Assembly (NCBI RefSeq): GCF_021532375.1
Contig: NZ_JAKGAP010000023.1
Location: 1 to 64,000 of the forward strand
Length of the DNA: 64,000 nucleotides
Direction: 5' to 3'
Source: Paenibacillus alkaliterrae
GTDB taxonomy: Bacteria; Bacillota; Bacilli; Paenibacillales; Paenibacillaceae
Numbering within the stretch: the stretch's first letter is position 1; each line of letters opens with the position of its first letter. Shown here one piece after another: positions 1 through 9,264 of the stretch. The notes below the pieces were generated by a model. The model was not told the origin of the DNA. It worked only from the letters and a program-made list of their open reading frames with translations, and did no database searches. Made by a program: the position numbers and the translations under genes.

Positions 1-17
1 ATCACCCCCTCACCCAA

Positions 18-46
18 ATTATAGCACATATGTTCGCATTCATAAA
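18..46 (-). promoter_or_regulatory. Possible SOS-type promoter for a gene left of the window
   Basis: On the minus strand a perfect -10 TATAAT (18-23) lies next to CGAACATATGTG (25-36), which resembles the Bacillus LexA box CGAAC-N4-GTTCG with a good left half and a poor right half. A weak -35 (TTTATG, 41-46) is 17 bases away, so the box would lie in the spacer. A G-rich ribosome site follows at about 1-12, so a minus-strand gene should begin just outside the window. The match is by eye and the gene is not visible. Confidence 0.4.
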
Positions 47-76
47 CCAAAAAGAAATCGATTCATCTCCCCCTTA

Positions 77-300
77 CTATGTTGAAGAGGGAGTCTTCTC
101 GACTGAGATGATAAAAAGCGCTTGTTTCACGGTGTCAACCAATAGAACAGTGTCACCGGTCAGGACATGGTCCATCACTGGTAGACTATATCGGAGGACC
201 GGTCAAATATAACTTTGAATCGTTGTACATCTTCCATTAGATTTCCACTGAGCATTTCGCTCTTCGGTATATACTGCGACTCCAATATTTCTTTTGCCAT
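77..300 (-). pseudogene. GerA-family spore germination protein relic
   Basis: A good ribosome site (GGAGG, 8 bases from ATG at 300) starts a 41-codon frame whose end, QRFKVIFDRSSDIVY, resembles the N-terminus of GerAA/GerKA-type germinant receptor subunits. After a stop, another frame gives VLTGDTVLLVDTVKQALF, which resembles the GerA segment that precedes the transmembrane part (usual form LLxGDTxLLVDG). The intervening hundred or so residues and the whole membrane part (normal length about 500) are missing. This is a decayed gene with a deletion and a frameshift, not a functional receptor. Confidence 0.6.
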
Positions 301-417
301 TTTGGATTCCTCCGCGACAGACTTACCTCACCTATTTAATTTGTTATCCATATTTTATTTATTTATGTAAAAAGACCCAACATGGTTGTTGGATCCCGCA
401 TATACATTCTGTTATTG
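301..417. other. Short intergenic stretch with terminator
   Basis: AT-rich spacer between the GerA relic and the M20 gene. The only structure seen is the terminator at 374-395. Confidence 0.6.
374..395 (-). terminator. Terminator of the M20/DTA/ABC operon
   Basis: Read on the minus strand, GATCCAACA, a short loop and TGTTGGGTC form a hairpin followed directly by TTTTT. It lies 23 bases past the stop of the M20 gene. Confidence 0.7.
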
Positions 418-1587
418 TTACCGCTTCCCGAACCCCATCATTGTGTCCGCAATGATTTCCGCGGCGAGCGCAACTTGCTTCAATTCCACCCATTCATCCT
501 TTGTATGCGCTTGATTGATCGATCCAGGGCCGAAAACGACAGATGGTATCCCCGCACGCGCCAGCTTGCTTGCGTCCGTGCCGTAAGGAACGCCGAGCAT
601 CCGGACTGTGCCGATCTTGCTGCCCGCAGCGGCCGTCAACATACGTACGATTTCACTGTCCGGGCTTGTATGCATCGCATAATCGATGACGAAAGGCGGG
701 TGGACGATCACCTTCAGCTTTTCGTCAAAGGCTTCGAATTGCGCCATTTCCGTTTGCAGGTCGCACCACACTTGCTCGCTGTCCTCGCCGGGAATCGTCC
801 GCCTATCGATTTTGATCCGGCACCGCTCGGGAATCGTGTTCGGCGCTACGCCGCCCGCAATTTCCGTCACGCAAAGCGTCGCTTGACCAACAAGCGGGTG
901 CGTAATAGCGCGCAGACGATCGTTCATCACGTTGTCGATATGATGAATGACCTTCAACATGCCGCTTATCGCGTTCAAGCCTTCTTCGGGCTTCGAAGAA
1001 TGAGCGGAGACGCCGATCGTCTCGATTTCGCAGCGGACTACCCCTTTATGCGCGACGACCGTATGCAGCTCCGTCGGCTCGCCAACAATCGCAGCGGCGA
1101 ATCGGCGCTCCGTCTGCAATACGTCCAGCACGCCTAAATAGTTGACTTCCTCGTCAACGGTCGCCGCCAAAAATACCGGAACAGGCGGCTTGACGTTGTT
1201 CATGACGAACCATTCCAAAGCGGTCAACATGGCCGCAAGTGATGCTTTCGTATCGCAGGCTCCGCGTCCGTACAGTTTGCCGTCCTCAATGTTCGCGCCG
1301 AACGGTTCAATCGTCATGTTCGTCACCTGCACCGTGTCCATGTGGGCTTCCAGCAGCAGACCGAGCGCATCCGGGTTCATTCCCGGCAGCATACCGATCA
1401 CGTTCGGCCTGTTCGGACGAACCTCTCTGCGTTCGGCTGAAAGCCCGAGACGGGCGAAGAAAGCTTCGACATAGGCAGCGACATCCCGCTCGGGAACGCC
1501 TCCTTCGAAGTTCGGATTGACGCTCGGAATGCGGACCAAATCCTGCAAAACTTGTCGGACCCGCTCTTCATCGATCCTTGCGATCAT
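418..1587 (-). CDS. M20 family metallohydrolase (ArgE/DapE/ACY1-like)
   Basis: A 389-residue cytoplasmic di-zinc amidohydrolase of the M20 family, the usual length for ArgE/DapE-like enzymes. Visible metal and catalytic motifs are HMD (H82, D84), GRGACD (D112), VDEE (E146/E147), GEP (E170) and a C-terminal His near 361 in NQAHT. Family members remove acyl groups from N-acyl amino acids or cleave dipeptides; the substrate cannot be read from sequence. It is the last gene of an operon with a CUT1 transporter, a YesMN-type two-component system and a PLP enzyme, 48 bases after the latter, so it probably deacylates something imported or made by that operon. ATG at 1587 has a GGGGAG ribosome site. 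Confidence 0.85.
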   Translation of the reverse strand: MIARIDEERVRQVLQDLVRIPSVNPNFEGGVPERDVAAYVEAFFARLGLSAERREVRPNRPNVIGMLPGMNPDALGLLLEAHMDTVQVTNMTIEPFGANIEDGKLYGRGACDTKASLAAMLTALEWFVMNNVKPPVPVFLAATVDEEVNYLGVLDVLQTERRFAAAIVGEPTELHTVVAHKGVVRCEIETIGVSAHSSKPEEGLNAISGMLKVIHHIDNVMNDRLRAITHPLVGQATLCVTEIAGGVAPNTIPERCRIKIDRRTIPGEDSEQVWCDLQTEMAQFEAFDEKLKVIVHPPFVIDYAMHTSPDSEIVRMLTAAAGSKIGTVRMLGVPYGTDASKLARAGIPSVVFGPGSINQAHTKDEWVELKQVALAAEIIADTMMGFGKR

Positions 1588-1635
1588 TGCTTTCGCTCTC
1601 CCCTCAAGTTGTCTTACACTTTGCCGGCTTACGCT

Positions 1636-2751
1636 CTAATAATTGCTTCCTCGCGCATCAATCTTGATTCGCTCCGTGACGACGCCTTTACGCATCCCGT
1701 AAATAGAATCGTTCAAATTCGGAATGACGCACGAGTGATTTGGAATGATTTCGATCCGATCTCCGATCGATAGGGCAACCCGCTCCGGATCGAACCGCAG
1801 CATGCCGTGCTCTTCGTTCAGCGCGGCTATGTATATTTCCGGTCGTCCAACGATGATGCCGAATCCTTCGCGATGATGCGCTTTATCGCTAGTAAGAGTC
1901 TTGGTGCCGGCATCGATCGTCGCCATGCCGGGCTGCGGAATGCTGACGACGGTAGCCGCGACGCGCAGCGCGCAATCCGCTTCCTCGGCGATTCCCATCT
2001 GCACGGCGGACACATCGTTGAAGATATAGTTGCCGGCCCGCACTTCCGTAATGCCGCGCACATGCTCGCATAGCTTCGCCGCCGGAGTCGAACCTGAGCT
2101 GACGATATCTATCGTAATACCGGCTTGACGCAAATTCGAGACCGTCTCGGCAATCGAGATGGATTCGGTCTCTACTGCGGAAGCGATCGCCTGCGGATCG
2201 CCGCTCTGGTAAATGAGCCCGAAGTAAGCCATGATGCCTTCGATCTGAAGACCAGGCAGCTCTCGAATTCGCAGCGCGAATTCGACGATGTCGTTGCCCG
2301 GCTGCCGGCCGCCGCGATGCAGCCCGCCATCCAGCTCGATCAGGACGCGAACCGGTTTATTTGTCCGTACGCCGATGGTGGACAATCCTTGCGCGGCTTC
2401 CCAGCTATCAACGGTCACGGCGACCTGAATACGGGTATGCAGCCGTTCCAGCCGTTTCAGATTCCGTTCTCCGATGATGGGGAAAGCAATAAGAATGTCT
2501 CCGATTCCTCCATCCGCAAAAACTTCCGCCTCTGCCAGCTTGGCAACGGTAATGCCGATCGCGCCTGCGGCAAGTTGCAGATTCGCAAGCCGCAGCGATT
2601 TATGGGTTTTTATGTGCGGCCGATGTTTGATGTTGTACTGTGCCAGCTTCTCGGCCATCCGTCCGATGTTGCGTTCGACCACGTCCAAATCGACGATAAC
2701 GAACGGCGTCGCCGGCGTATCGTTACTAATCTCGCTATTTGTCCTTGTCAT
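1636..2751 (-). CDS. D-threonine aldolase / D-serine dehydratase-like PLP enzyme
   Basis: A 371-residue member of the DSD1/D-threonine aldolase family (fold type III, alanine racemase N-terminal barrel). RPHIKTHK at 44-51 holds the expected PLP lysine (K48), and NHSC at 338-341 supplies the His/Cys metal ligands typical of metal-dependent D-threonine aldolases and D-serine dehydratases. Substrates in the family are D-threonine, D-serine and 3-hydroxy-D-aspartate; the exact one is not determinable. ATG at 2751 has GAGGTG 7 bases upstream, inside the end of the response-regulator gene, giving a 17-base overlap that implies co-translation. The pairing with an M20 hydrolase suggests a route for N-acylated or D-configured hydroxy amino acids, which is inference. 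Confidence 0.82.
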   Translation of the reverse strand: MTRTNSEISNDTPATPFVIVDLDVVERNIGRMAEKLAQYNIKHRPHIKTHKSLRLANLQLAAGAIGITVAKLAEAEVFADGGIGDILIAFPIIGERNLKRLERLHTRIQVAVTVDSWEAAQGLSTIGVRTNKPVRVLIELDGGLHRGGRQPGNDIVEFALRIRELPGLQIEGIMAYFGLIYQSGDPQAIASAVETESISIAETVSNLRQAGITIDIVSSGSTPAAKLCEHVRGITEVRAGNYIFNDVSAVQMGIAEEADCALRVAATVVSIPQPGMATIDAGTKTLTSDKAHHREGFGIIVGRPEIYIAALNEEHGMLRFDPERVALSIGDRIEIIPNHSCVIPNLNDSIYGMRKGVVTERIKIDARGSNY

Positions 2752-4402
2752 ATGGATTCACCTCTTTACTGTAATACGTATCCCGATATTCCTGGGGAGT
2801 GAGCCCCGTATGCTTTTTGAACACATTAATGAATGAGTGCGCCCGTTGGTAGCCGATGCTTTCGGCGATTTCATAAATTTTGTCATGAGTATGCAAAAGC
2901 AAATGAGCAGCCTTCAACATCCTGAGACGGTACACGTAATCGCTCACGGATTCGCCGGTTTCCCGCTTATATATTTTAGAAACATAAACCGGGTGCATGT
3001 ACACATGCTCCGAAATAGCCGTCAACGATACGTCGGCGGCTAAATCGCGTTCCACGAATCGCCGGATGTCGGCGATCAGCTTCGCTCGCGAATCTTTGGC
3101 TTCGGTTTCGGTTTCGGTGCGCAGGCTGCCCATGACCGCGTCTATCCAATCGTGAAGTTGCTGAACAGATCGGTAAGGCGCGCCGTGCAGCAGCTTCTCG
3201 TAGCTCGGGCCGATCAGCCCGGCGAGTGGCCGGCCATTCTTGTGCGCATAATGCGTGACCGCGGAGGAAAAAGCGAAATACACCTCGAGCACATGCTCCT
3301 CCACCTCTTCGCGCTTCGTTCGAAGCTCCTCGAATATGCGCTCGATCCGCTGGTCGACAGCAGTCCAATGACCCGCCTCGAGCAGCTGCGAAAGAGTCGG
3401 CAGCTCATAGAGCGAAGGGACCGGTCGGACCTCGGTACCTTCCAGCATGTCGTCCACAACAGTCAGAATCAAATCCTGCTCGGCTCCGACCCTTTTGCGT
3501 AGCGCCGACAATGTTCCGTCGTAAAGCGTGGCTAAATCTTTCGGAAACGTTCCGCTGCGGCTAATCAGTACCGTGACCGAACCTTTCAAATACTTATGAA
3601 TCGCCTCCTGCAGCTGCGCCGCCATCCGTTCGAGCGCATGCTGCGTTTCCTCCGTGCAGGCATTGCCGGAAAGGGGAGCAATCCCCGTTTTCACCATAAA
3701 AACGAGATAGTCGTGCGGATCCTTCCCGTGCCACAGCTCATAGTGTGGCGCAAACAGCTCCTCCGCCATGTTGCCGACTGCATATTCCACCAGTGCTAAT
3801 CTGCGAGGCTCGTAACCGTAGAACGGGTCTTCAAGACGGACAAGCAGGAGCGAGAACGGCTGCCCGATAAAATCGGGAACCGCTAGAAGCGCCATTTTAT
3901 CCCGCAGCTCGTCATTGGAATAGCGCCTGCCTTGGAGCAGCGTATTCAGCAAATTGCATCGCAATTGCGGTAAATTTTCCCTAAGCGTTCTGGTGATCCG
4001 CTCTTGCGAAATAATTGCGCTCCACTCCTCCTGGAGCGCTCCGAGAACGCAGGAGACGGTAGCTAGCAGCTCCTCGTCTTTCACCGGTTTGAGCAAATAG
4101 CTGGCTGTACCGCAGCGAATCGCTTCTTTGGCATATTCGAACTCTGCATGGCCCGATAGCAAAATGCACTTCGTTGTCATCCACTTCTCACGGATTCGTT
4201 CGGAAAGTTCCAAACCGGACATTCCCGGCATCCGGATATCCGTAATGACGATTTCAATCGCTTGAACGTTCAGCAACTCGAGTGCCTCGTAAGCGGAATT
4301 CGCCTTGTACACGAATGTGATGCCAATCTGCTCCCACGGAATGAGCACGGCAAGGCGTTCCACCACGTGCTCCTCGTCATCCACGATCAAAAGCTTCGCC
4401 AT
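2735..4402 (-). CDS. YesN-type response regulator, REC + AraC HTH
   Basis: 555 residues. The N-terminal receiver domain (about 1-120) has the acidic pair DDE, phosphoacceptor D55 in VITDIRMPG and the conserved lysine in LLKPV near 104. A long middle region follows, and the last ~100 residues form an AraC-type double helix-turn-helix ending in HTGLTPQEYR. Such regulators activate neighbouring sugar-uptake genes after phosphorylation by a YesM-like kinase. The gene overlaps the kinase gene by 26 bases, so the pair is co-expressed. ATG at 4402 has GGAGG 10 bases upstream. The likely target is the promoter of this same operon in 9265-9706. Confidence 0.9.
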   Translation of the reverse strand: MAKLLIVDDEEHVVERLAVLIPWEQIGITFVYKANSAYEALELLNVQAIEIVITDIRMPGMSGLELSERIREKWMTTKCILLSGHAEFEYAKEAIRCGTASYLLKPVKDEELLATVSCVLGALQEEWSAIISQERITRTLRENLPQLRCNLLNTLLQGRRYSNDELRDKMALLAVPDFIGQPFSLLLVRLEDPFYGYEPRRLALVEYAVGNMAEELFAPHYELWHGKDPHDYLVFMVKTGIAPLSGNACTEETQHALERMAAQLQEAIHKYLKGSVTVLISRSGTFPKDLATLYDGTLSALRKRVGAEQDLILTVVDDMLEGTEVRPVPSLYELPTLSQLLEAGHWTAVDQRIERIFEELRTKREEVEEHVLEVYFAFSSAVTHYAHKNGRPLAGLIGPSYEKLLHGAPYRSVQQLHDWIDAVMGSLRTETETEAKDSRAKLIADIRRFVERDLAADVSLTAISEHVYMHPVYVSKIYKRETGESVSDYVYRLRMLKAAHLLLHTHDKIYEIAESIGYQRAHSFINVFKKHTGLTPQEYRDTYYSKEVNPYDKDK

Positions 4403-6131
4403 GCTCTGAATCCCTCCTCCACGTTAACGTGACACGCAAGCCCCCGAGCGTGCTGTGGGCCAAGCGGAGCCCCGCGCCTGCGCCGAATACGAAATGCAAG
4501 CGCTGGTGAACGTTCCAAACTCCGCATCCCGCAGCCGCCTCCATCGGGAGGCCTAATTGCTGCTGCAGCCTGGCAAGAGCCTTATCCGTAAGTCCGGTTC
4601 CGTTGTCATCCACGACAATCTCACAGAGGCCATCAACCAGATGTCCGGTAATTAGGATCAATCCGTCCCCCGGTTTGTTCTCGATGCCGTGCACGATCGC
4701 GTTCTCTACGATCGGCTGCAGCAAGAGGCGTGGAACGGACAGCTCCAGCATTTCTTCCGGCATATTGATTTCATAGTGAAGCCTTTTCAGCCGCAAGTTG
4801 TGGATCGTCAAATAATTGTCGACTAGCTTCAGCTCCTCGCGCAGCGGCGTCGTCCGCTCCTCCATGCGGGTCGTATAACGGTAATATTCGGCCAAATTTT
4901 GTGCCATCGCGACAACGGAGGGGGTGTCCCGAAGCATAGCTGTGTTGATGATAAAAAACAGGCTGTTGTACAGAAAATGCGGATTGATTTGCGCCTGAAG
5001 CTGCTTCAGGGTCGCTTCATGGAGGCGGAGCTTCTCGGTGTATACCCGATCAACCAAGTCTTGAATTTGTTCAGCCATCTCATTGAAGCGTTCGAACAAA
5101 AAGTCAAATTCATTATTCGGGCGGTAACGGATGCGTGCAGACAAGTCGCCCATTTTGAGCAGTTCAACGCCGCGCACCAACTTGCTGATCGGCCGCTGCA
5201 CGTTGCGGTAGAGCAAATAGGCGGCCAGGAAGCTCATCGCTAGCAGCAGCCCCAGAGTCGTATAGAATAATGCATTCGTTTTGCGGATTGGAGCCAAAAT
5301 GTTTTCAACCGGCACATAATCAACCAGAAACCAATTCAGTTGCTTGGATTTCACATAATAAACCGCAAATTGCCTGCCGGCAAGCTGCGTCACGAGGTGT
5401 CCGCTTTCTTCCATGGCATGTTCATCCAGCACGGCAATCAAAGCGCCGACATCGCCGCCGTTCATCGTTCCGCTACCAATCGGCGGGTAACCTTTCCGGT
5501 ACAAGAACGGGTCGCCTTTGATGCCCGCTTTCACCTGATCGAGCATCGCCGAGACATTGGAGACAGGAAAGCTCACCTCAAGCATCATATTGATTTGGGA
5601 GAGCAGCGTCGCTCCGAGCGGGTCGGCGATTCGCCGGGTAAAACGGGCACCAGGCAGCTTTTCATCCCTATGTTCGGTTGTTTCGTACGACCATTCGGCG
5701 AACTGCGTAATTTTTTGCACTTCCTCGGGCTCGTATTCCTTGGACATGTTGGAGGAAATAACCATGCGTTCCTTGGGTAAATATAGCGTCAAATCGTTGG
5801 TCCAGGCACCGGATACGCTTTGCAAACTGAACCTCTGCATAATCCGGGTTTGCTCCTTCAGCCTTTCATAAGGCTTTTCGGATCTGCGATCGACAAATTC
5901 ACGCACATAAGGGTCTGAGCTTATAATAACGGGAAACATTGCCAGTTGCTCGGCCGTCGTATCGAATTGCTGAAGGAAAAAGGAAAGCCGGCTGAGACTG
6001 GATGACCGGATTTCATCTTTAACCACATCGACGCTAACCTTGTTAGTGTAAATATATATTAAGAGTACAGGCGTCAGCAGCAACACAATAAGCACGATCA
6101 CCTTGCTGAAAATCGTCGGCTTTCCCGCCAT
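4377..6131 (-). CDS. YesM-type sensor histidine kinase
   Basis: A 584-residue membrane sensor kinase. One transmembrane helix lies at about 9-28, followed by an extracytoplasmic sensor region of ~250 residues, a second helix near 285-308, a HAMP linker, a His_kinase domain with INPHFLYNS (phospho-acceptor His) and an HATPase domain with VENAIVHG and DDNGTG. ATG at 6131 is preferred over the in-frame TTG two codons earlier because AGGGG sits 9 bases upstream. It lies directly after the two permease genes of its operon, the usual arrangement for kinases that sense the transported sugar, sometimes through the binding protein. Confidence 0.9.
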   Translation of the reverse strand: MAGKPTIFSKVIVLIVLLLTPVLLIYIYTNKVSVDVVKDEIRSSSLSRLSFFLQQFDTTAEQLAMFPVIISSDPYVREFVDRRSEKPYERLKEQTRIMQRFSLQSVSGAWTNDLTLYLPKERMVISSNMSKEYEPEEVQKITQFAEWSYETTEHRDEKLPGARFTRRIADPLGATLLSQINMMLEVSFPVSNVSAMLDQVKAGIKGDPFLYRKGYPPIGSGTMNGGDVGALIAVLDEHAMEESGHLVTQLAGRQFAVYYVKSKQLNWFLVDYVPVENILAPIRKTNALFYTTLGLLLAMSFLAAYLLYRNVQRPISKLVRGVELLKMGDLSARIRYRPNNEFDFLFERFNEMAEQIQDLVDRVYTEKLRLHEATLKQLQAQINPHFLYNSLFFIINTAMLRDTPSVVAMAQNLAEYYRYTTRMEERTTPLREELKLVDNYLTIHNLRLKRLHYEINMPEEMLELSVPRLLLQPIVENAIVHGIENKPGDGLILITGHLVDGLCEIVVDDNGTGLTDKALARLQQQLGLPMEAAAGCGVWNVHQRLHFVFGAGAGLRLAHSTLGGLRVTLTWRRDSEHGEAFDRG

Positions 6132-6162
6132 CCTCAACCGCCCCTAACCCAATAAATATGTT

Positions 6163-6981
6163 TTATCCCTTCACGGCGCCTGCCGCAAGACCGCTCACGA
6201 TGTATCGTTGTGCCAAGAGCGCAATGACGAGGACCGGAAGCGTGATGATGCAGGCCGCGGCCATGAGAGCGCCCCAGTTGATTTCCGAGTAGGACATGAA
6301 ATTAAATACGGCTACAGGAAGCGTCTTCGTTTGGTCACCGGCCAGGATAATCGAGAACATGAAGTTGTTCCATGAGAAAATGAACGACAGCAGTGACGAC
6401 GTGATGATACCAGGACCGGAAATCGGAAGGACGATGCGGCGGAACACCTGTGAATGGGTACAGCCGTCGATCAGCCCGGCCTCCTCAATCTCCTGTGGAA
6501 GCCCTTCGAAGAACGAAATCATAACCCAGATGATGAACGGCAGCCCGACCAGCATATGACTTAGAATAAGCGATGTAAACGAATCGACCAGTCCGAGCTT
6601 GGAGAAAATGATGAACCAAGGGATCAGGAACGTAATGCCGGGAATGATCCGCGCGACCAAGATGATAAGACCAATGCTTTGCATTTGATAACGGGCGATC
6701 GCGTATGCCGCAGGCAGCCCAAGCAGCAGCGATCCGAAAGTGGAGCCTGCAGCGACGAGAAAGCTGTTGATAATGAATTTCAAGAAGTCGTATTGGTTAA
6801 AGACGTTAGAGTAGTTTTTAACCGTAGGCTGAAAAACGAAAAACTGGTCGCTCGACATAATTTGCGCTTGCGTCTTGAACGAAGCGAGCAGCATCCAGAT
6901 GAAAGGGAACGAGAAAGCGAGAATAACGATAAACGTCAAACCGGACAAGATGGCGTTTGTTATCCGTGTTTTCTTTTTCAT
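6163..6981 (-). CDS. CUT1 ABC sugar permease, MalG type
   Basis: A 272-residue inner-membrane permease with about six helices and the cytoplasmic EAA loop (EEAGLIDGC...LPISGPG) that contacts the ATPase. It pairs with the MalF-type permease encoded just upstream, whose stop overlaps this ATG in the sequence ATGA (6978-6981). The open frame extends 95 codons further upstream, but that part is a shadow of the MalF gene, so the start MKKKTRITN at 6981 is chosen. The closing motif GLAAGAVKG is typical of MalG-family proteins. No ATPase is encoded in the operon. Confidence 0.93.
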   Translation of the reverse strand: MKKKTRITNAILSGLTFIVILAFSFPFIWMLLASFKTQAQIMSSDQFFVFQPTVKNYSNVFNQYDFLKFIINSFLVAAGSTFGSLLLGLPAAYAIARYQMQSIGLIILVARIIPGITFLIPWFIIFSKLGLVDSFTSLILSHMLVGLPFIIWVMISFFEGLPQEIEEAGLIDGCTHSQVFRRIVLPISGPGIITSSLLSFIFSWNNFMFSIILAGDQTKTLPVAVFNFMSYSEINWGALMAAACIITLPVLVIALLAQRYIVSGLAAGAVKG

Positions 6982-7859
6982 ACGGACACCTCCAGACGTT
7001 TGCGAAGCCAAATCATGAAAAGCGTCAGTCCCATGACGAGCGCGAAGAAGATGACGAGAAGCGACGACGCCATACCGAGCTTGAAGTATTGGAAGCCAAG
7101 CGTGTATCCGTAAATGTTTAGCGTCTCGGATTTCATATTCGGACCGCCTTGCGTCGTGGAATAAATAATGTCGAACGTTTTGAGCACGTCGATCAGCCGC
7201 AGCATGACGGCAACGATGATCGTCGGGCGCAGCATCGGCAGCGTAAGGTGAAAGAACTTCTGCCATCCCGTCGCTCCGTCAACGTCAGCGGCTTCATAAG
7301 GTTCCGCCGGAAGCGTCGACAACCCGGCCATGACGATAAGCGAGATCATCGGCGTCCATTCCCATACATCGATCACGATCAGGGAAGCGATGACTTGCTT
7401 AGGAGATGCGATCCATAACAGCGGATCCAGACCGAACATTTTAAGCAGCACATTGGCTAGCCCAATAGACGGCTCATAAATAAGCAGCCAGACGAGACCC
7501 ATGGCGACAGGCGTGGCGACCATCGGCAGCAGAAACAACGTTTTGACGAAATTTTTGCCGCGAAAATCGCGGTACAGCAGCATGGCGATCGCTACGCCGA
7601 GCACCGTTTCGGCCAATAACGCGCCAATCGAAAAAACGAACGTATTCTTGACTGAAGACCAAAATCGGATATCGGACAGCAACGCGGAATAATTGGCCAA
7701 TCCGACCCACTTCGGCGGTACCGTTGCTGACATGCTCCACTCGTAAAAGCTGATTCTAACCGTATATAAAATCGGGAAAACCATCATCAGAAGGACAAAA
7801 AGGACCGCAGGCATGGTGTAGATCCATTTCAGATTGCGGTCGAACCAGTTTGTCGGCAT
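6978..7859 (-). CDS. CUT1 ABC sugar permease, MalF/UgpA type
   Basis: A 293-residue permease with six predicted helices and an EAA loop (YEAADVDGA...LPMLRP). It forms a heterodimer with the MalG-type protein downstream. Four ATG codons stand in tandem (7868, 7865, 7862, 7859). AAAGG immediately precedes the first and is best spaced (9 bases) for the fourth, so 7859 is preferred; the difference is only three Met residues. The binding protein gene ends 70 bases upstream. Confidence 0.92.
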   Translation of the reverse strand: MPTNWFDRNLKWIYTMPAVLFVLLMMVFPILYTVRISFYEWSMSATVPPKWVGLANYSALLSDIRFWSSVKNTFVFSIGALLAETVLGVAIAMLLYRDFRGKNFVKTLFLLPMVATPVAMGLVWLLIYEPSIGLANVLLKMFGLDPLLWIASPKQVIASLIVIDVWEWTPMISLIVMAGLSTLPAEPYEAADVDGATGWQKFFHLTLPMLRPTIIVAVMLRLIDVLKTFDIIYSTTQGGPNMKSETLNIYGYTLGFQYFKLGMASSLLVIFFALVMGLTLFMIWLRKRLEVSV

Positions 7860-7938
7860 CATCATCATCCTTTCATTTTCAAACCCGGGTTAAGCGCCGG
7901 GACGTACTCCGAAGAGCACATCCCCGTAATAGACCGCA

Positions 7939-9264
7939 TTATTTCCCTTTTTCTTTGTCGATCAAGGCTTGGAATTCTTTGTTTGCCTGGTCGGCTGCGG
8001 CTTTGATGTCTTCTCCGCTGATCGCCTTTTGGACGATTGCGCCGATGATGTCGCGTGCTTCACTTACGTTGTTGATCTGCGGTAGCGAATGATCGACGCC
8101 GCCTTTTTGCGTTTCCTTCGTAACGTCGGCATACTCCTTCGGAAATGCGGTCGTGCCTTCCGGATTATCCCATACCGACAAACGGGCGCCCGGGTTGCCC
8201 TTTTTCTGGGTGGCAAGTACGATTTCCTTGCTGGTCGCCCATTTCATAAACTCCCATGCCGCGTCTTTGTTCGCGGATTTGGAGTTCATTGTCAACCCCC
8301 AAGAGGTAATATTGAACGGCTTGGATCCTGCCTTGCCGGCCGGGAATAAGGCGAATCCGACATGATCGGCGATTTTCGATTTCTCCGGATCGGTCGCATT
8401 CTTGTAAATTGAGTTGGCATCGGCGAAAAAGGCTGCTTTTCCTTGCGCGAACACGCCGATCGCTTGCGGCCACGACATGTTGAGCACGCCCGGAGGACCA
8501 TAGTCTTTCAGCAGCGTTGCGTAGGTGGCCATCCCTTTAATCGATTCCTGAGTATTCAAAGTAGCTTTATCACCCTGCATGAACTCGCCTCCCTCGGAGT
8601 ACATAAACGAAGAGATCTGCGAGACAAGAGCAGAGAGCTGGCCGCGGGCGGCGAAGCCGTACATTTCGTTCTTCGGATCGTGCAGCTTTTTAGCCGCTTC
8701 GATTAACTCGTCCATCGTTTTCGGTACCGGAATGCCAGCTTTTTGCAGCAAGTCTTTACGGTAGTACAAGATGTGCTGCTCCGTAATGATCGGGATGCCG
8801 GTGAGCTTTCCATCTACGGTGTTCGATCCGACGGCAGCTTTGGAAAAGTCGTTGAAATCGTAGTCGTCATCTTTTTTGGCGTAATCGTCAAGCGGCTGAA
8901 TCCAGCCGTTTTTGAAAAACAGCTTGGCCTCCTGAAGAGGACGGTACATGTACACATCCGGAGAGGCTGAACCCGCAGTGAACTGTACGGTCAGTTTTTG
9001 CGTGAGTTGGTCTTCAAAAAAGCTTTGTACGTCCACCTTCATGCCGGTTTTAGCCTCGAACTGCGGCACCATCTCTTTAATAGCATCGCCCCATGGATGG
9101 TTTGCGGTAACAATCGTCAGCTTCTCTCCTTCAAACGGCTTGGCGGAAGCTTGGACGTCGACCGGCTGCTTTGTTCCTTCTCCTCCTCCGCAACCGGCAA
9201 GCAGTCCTGCAGACACCGCGGAAATAAGAACGGTATTCAGCACACGTTTCATCGTTTGATTCAT
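7939..9264 (-). CDS. Extracellular solute-binding lipoprotein (CUT1, family 1)
   Basis: A 441-residue lipoprotein. The signal peptide ends in the lipobox LLAGC near residue 23, followed by a glycine-rich linker and an SBP_bac_1 fold (EKLTIVTANHPW, later TGIPIITEQHILYYRKDLL). It captures the substrate for the two permeases encoded downstream. ATG at 9264 (MNQTMKR) is chosen because GGAGG lies 8 bases upstream; earlier in-frame ATGs at 9270 and 9315 are too close to it or lack a site. It is the first gene of its operon; 9265-9706 upstream holds cre-like sites. The ligand is unknown. Confidence 0.92.
   Translation of the reverse strand: MNQTMKRVLNTVLISAVSAGLLAGCGGGEGTKQPVDVQASAKPFEGEKLTIVTANHPWGDAIKEMVPQFEAKTGMKVDVQSFFEDQLTQKLTVQFTAGSASPDVYMYRPLQEAKLFFKNGWIQPLDDYAKKDDDYDFNDFSKAAVGSNTVDGKLTGIPIITEQHILYYRKDLLQKAGIPVPKTMDELIEAAKKLHDPKNEMYGFAARGQLSALVSQISSFMYSEGGEFMQGDKATLNTQESIKGMATYATLLKDYGPPGVLNMSWPQAIGVFAQGKAAFFADANSIYKNATDPEKSKIADHVGFALFPAGKAGSKPFNITSWGLTMNSKSANKDAAWEFMKWATSKEIVLATQKKGNPGARLSVWDNPEGTTAFPKEYADVTKETQKGGVDHSLPQINNVSEARDIIGAIVQKAISGEDIKAAADQANKEFQALIDKEKGK

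Noticed and set aside
382..1137. 251-codon plus-strand open frame
   Set aside because: It lies antisense within the M20 gene, whose metal motifs are complete; no ribosome site and low-complexity Arg/Ala-rich product.
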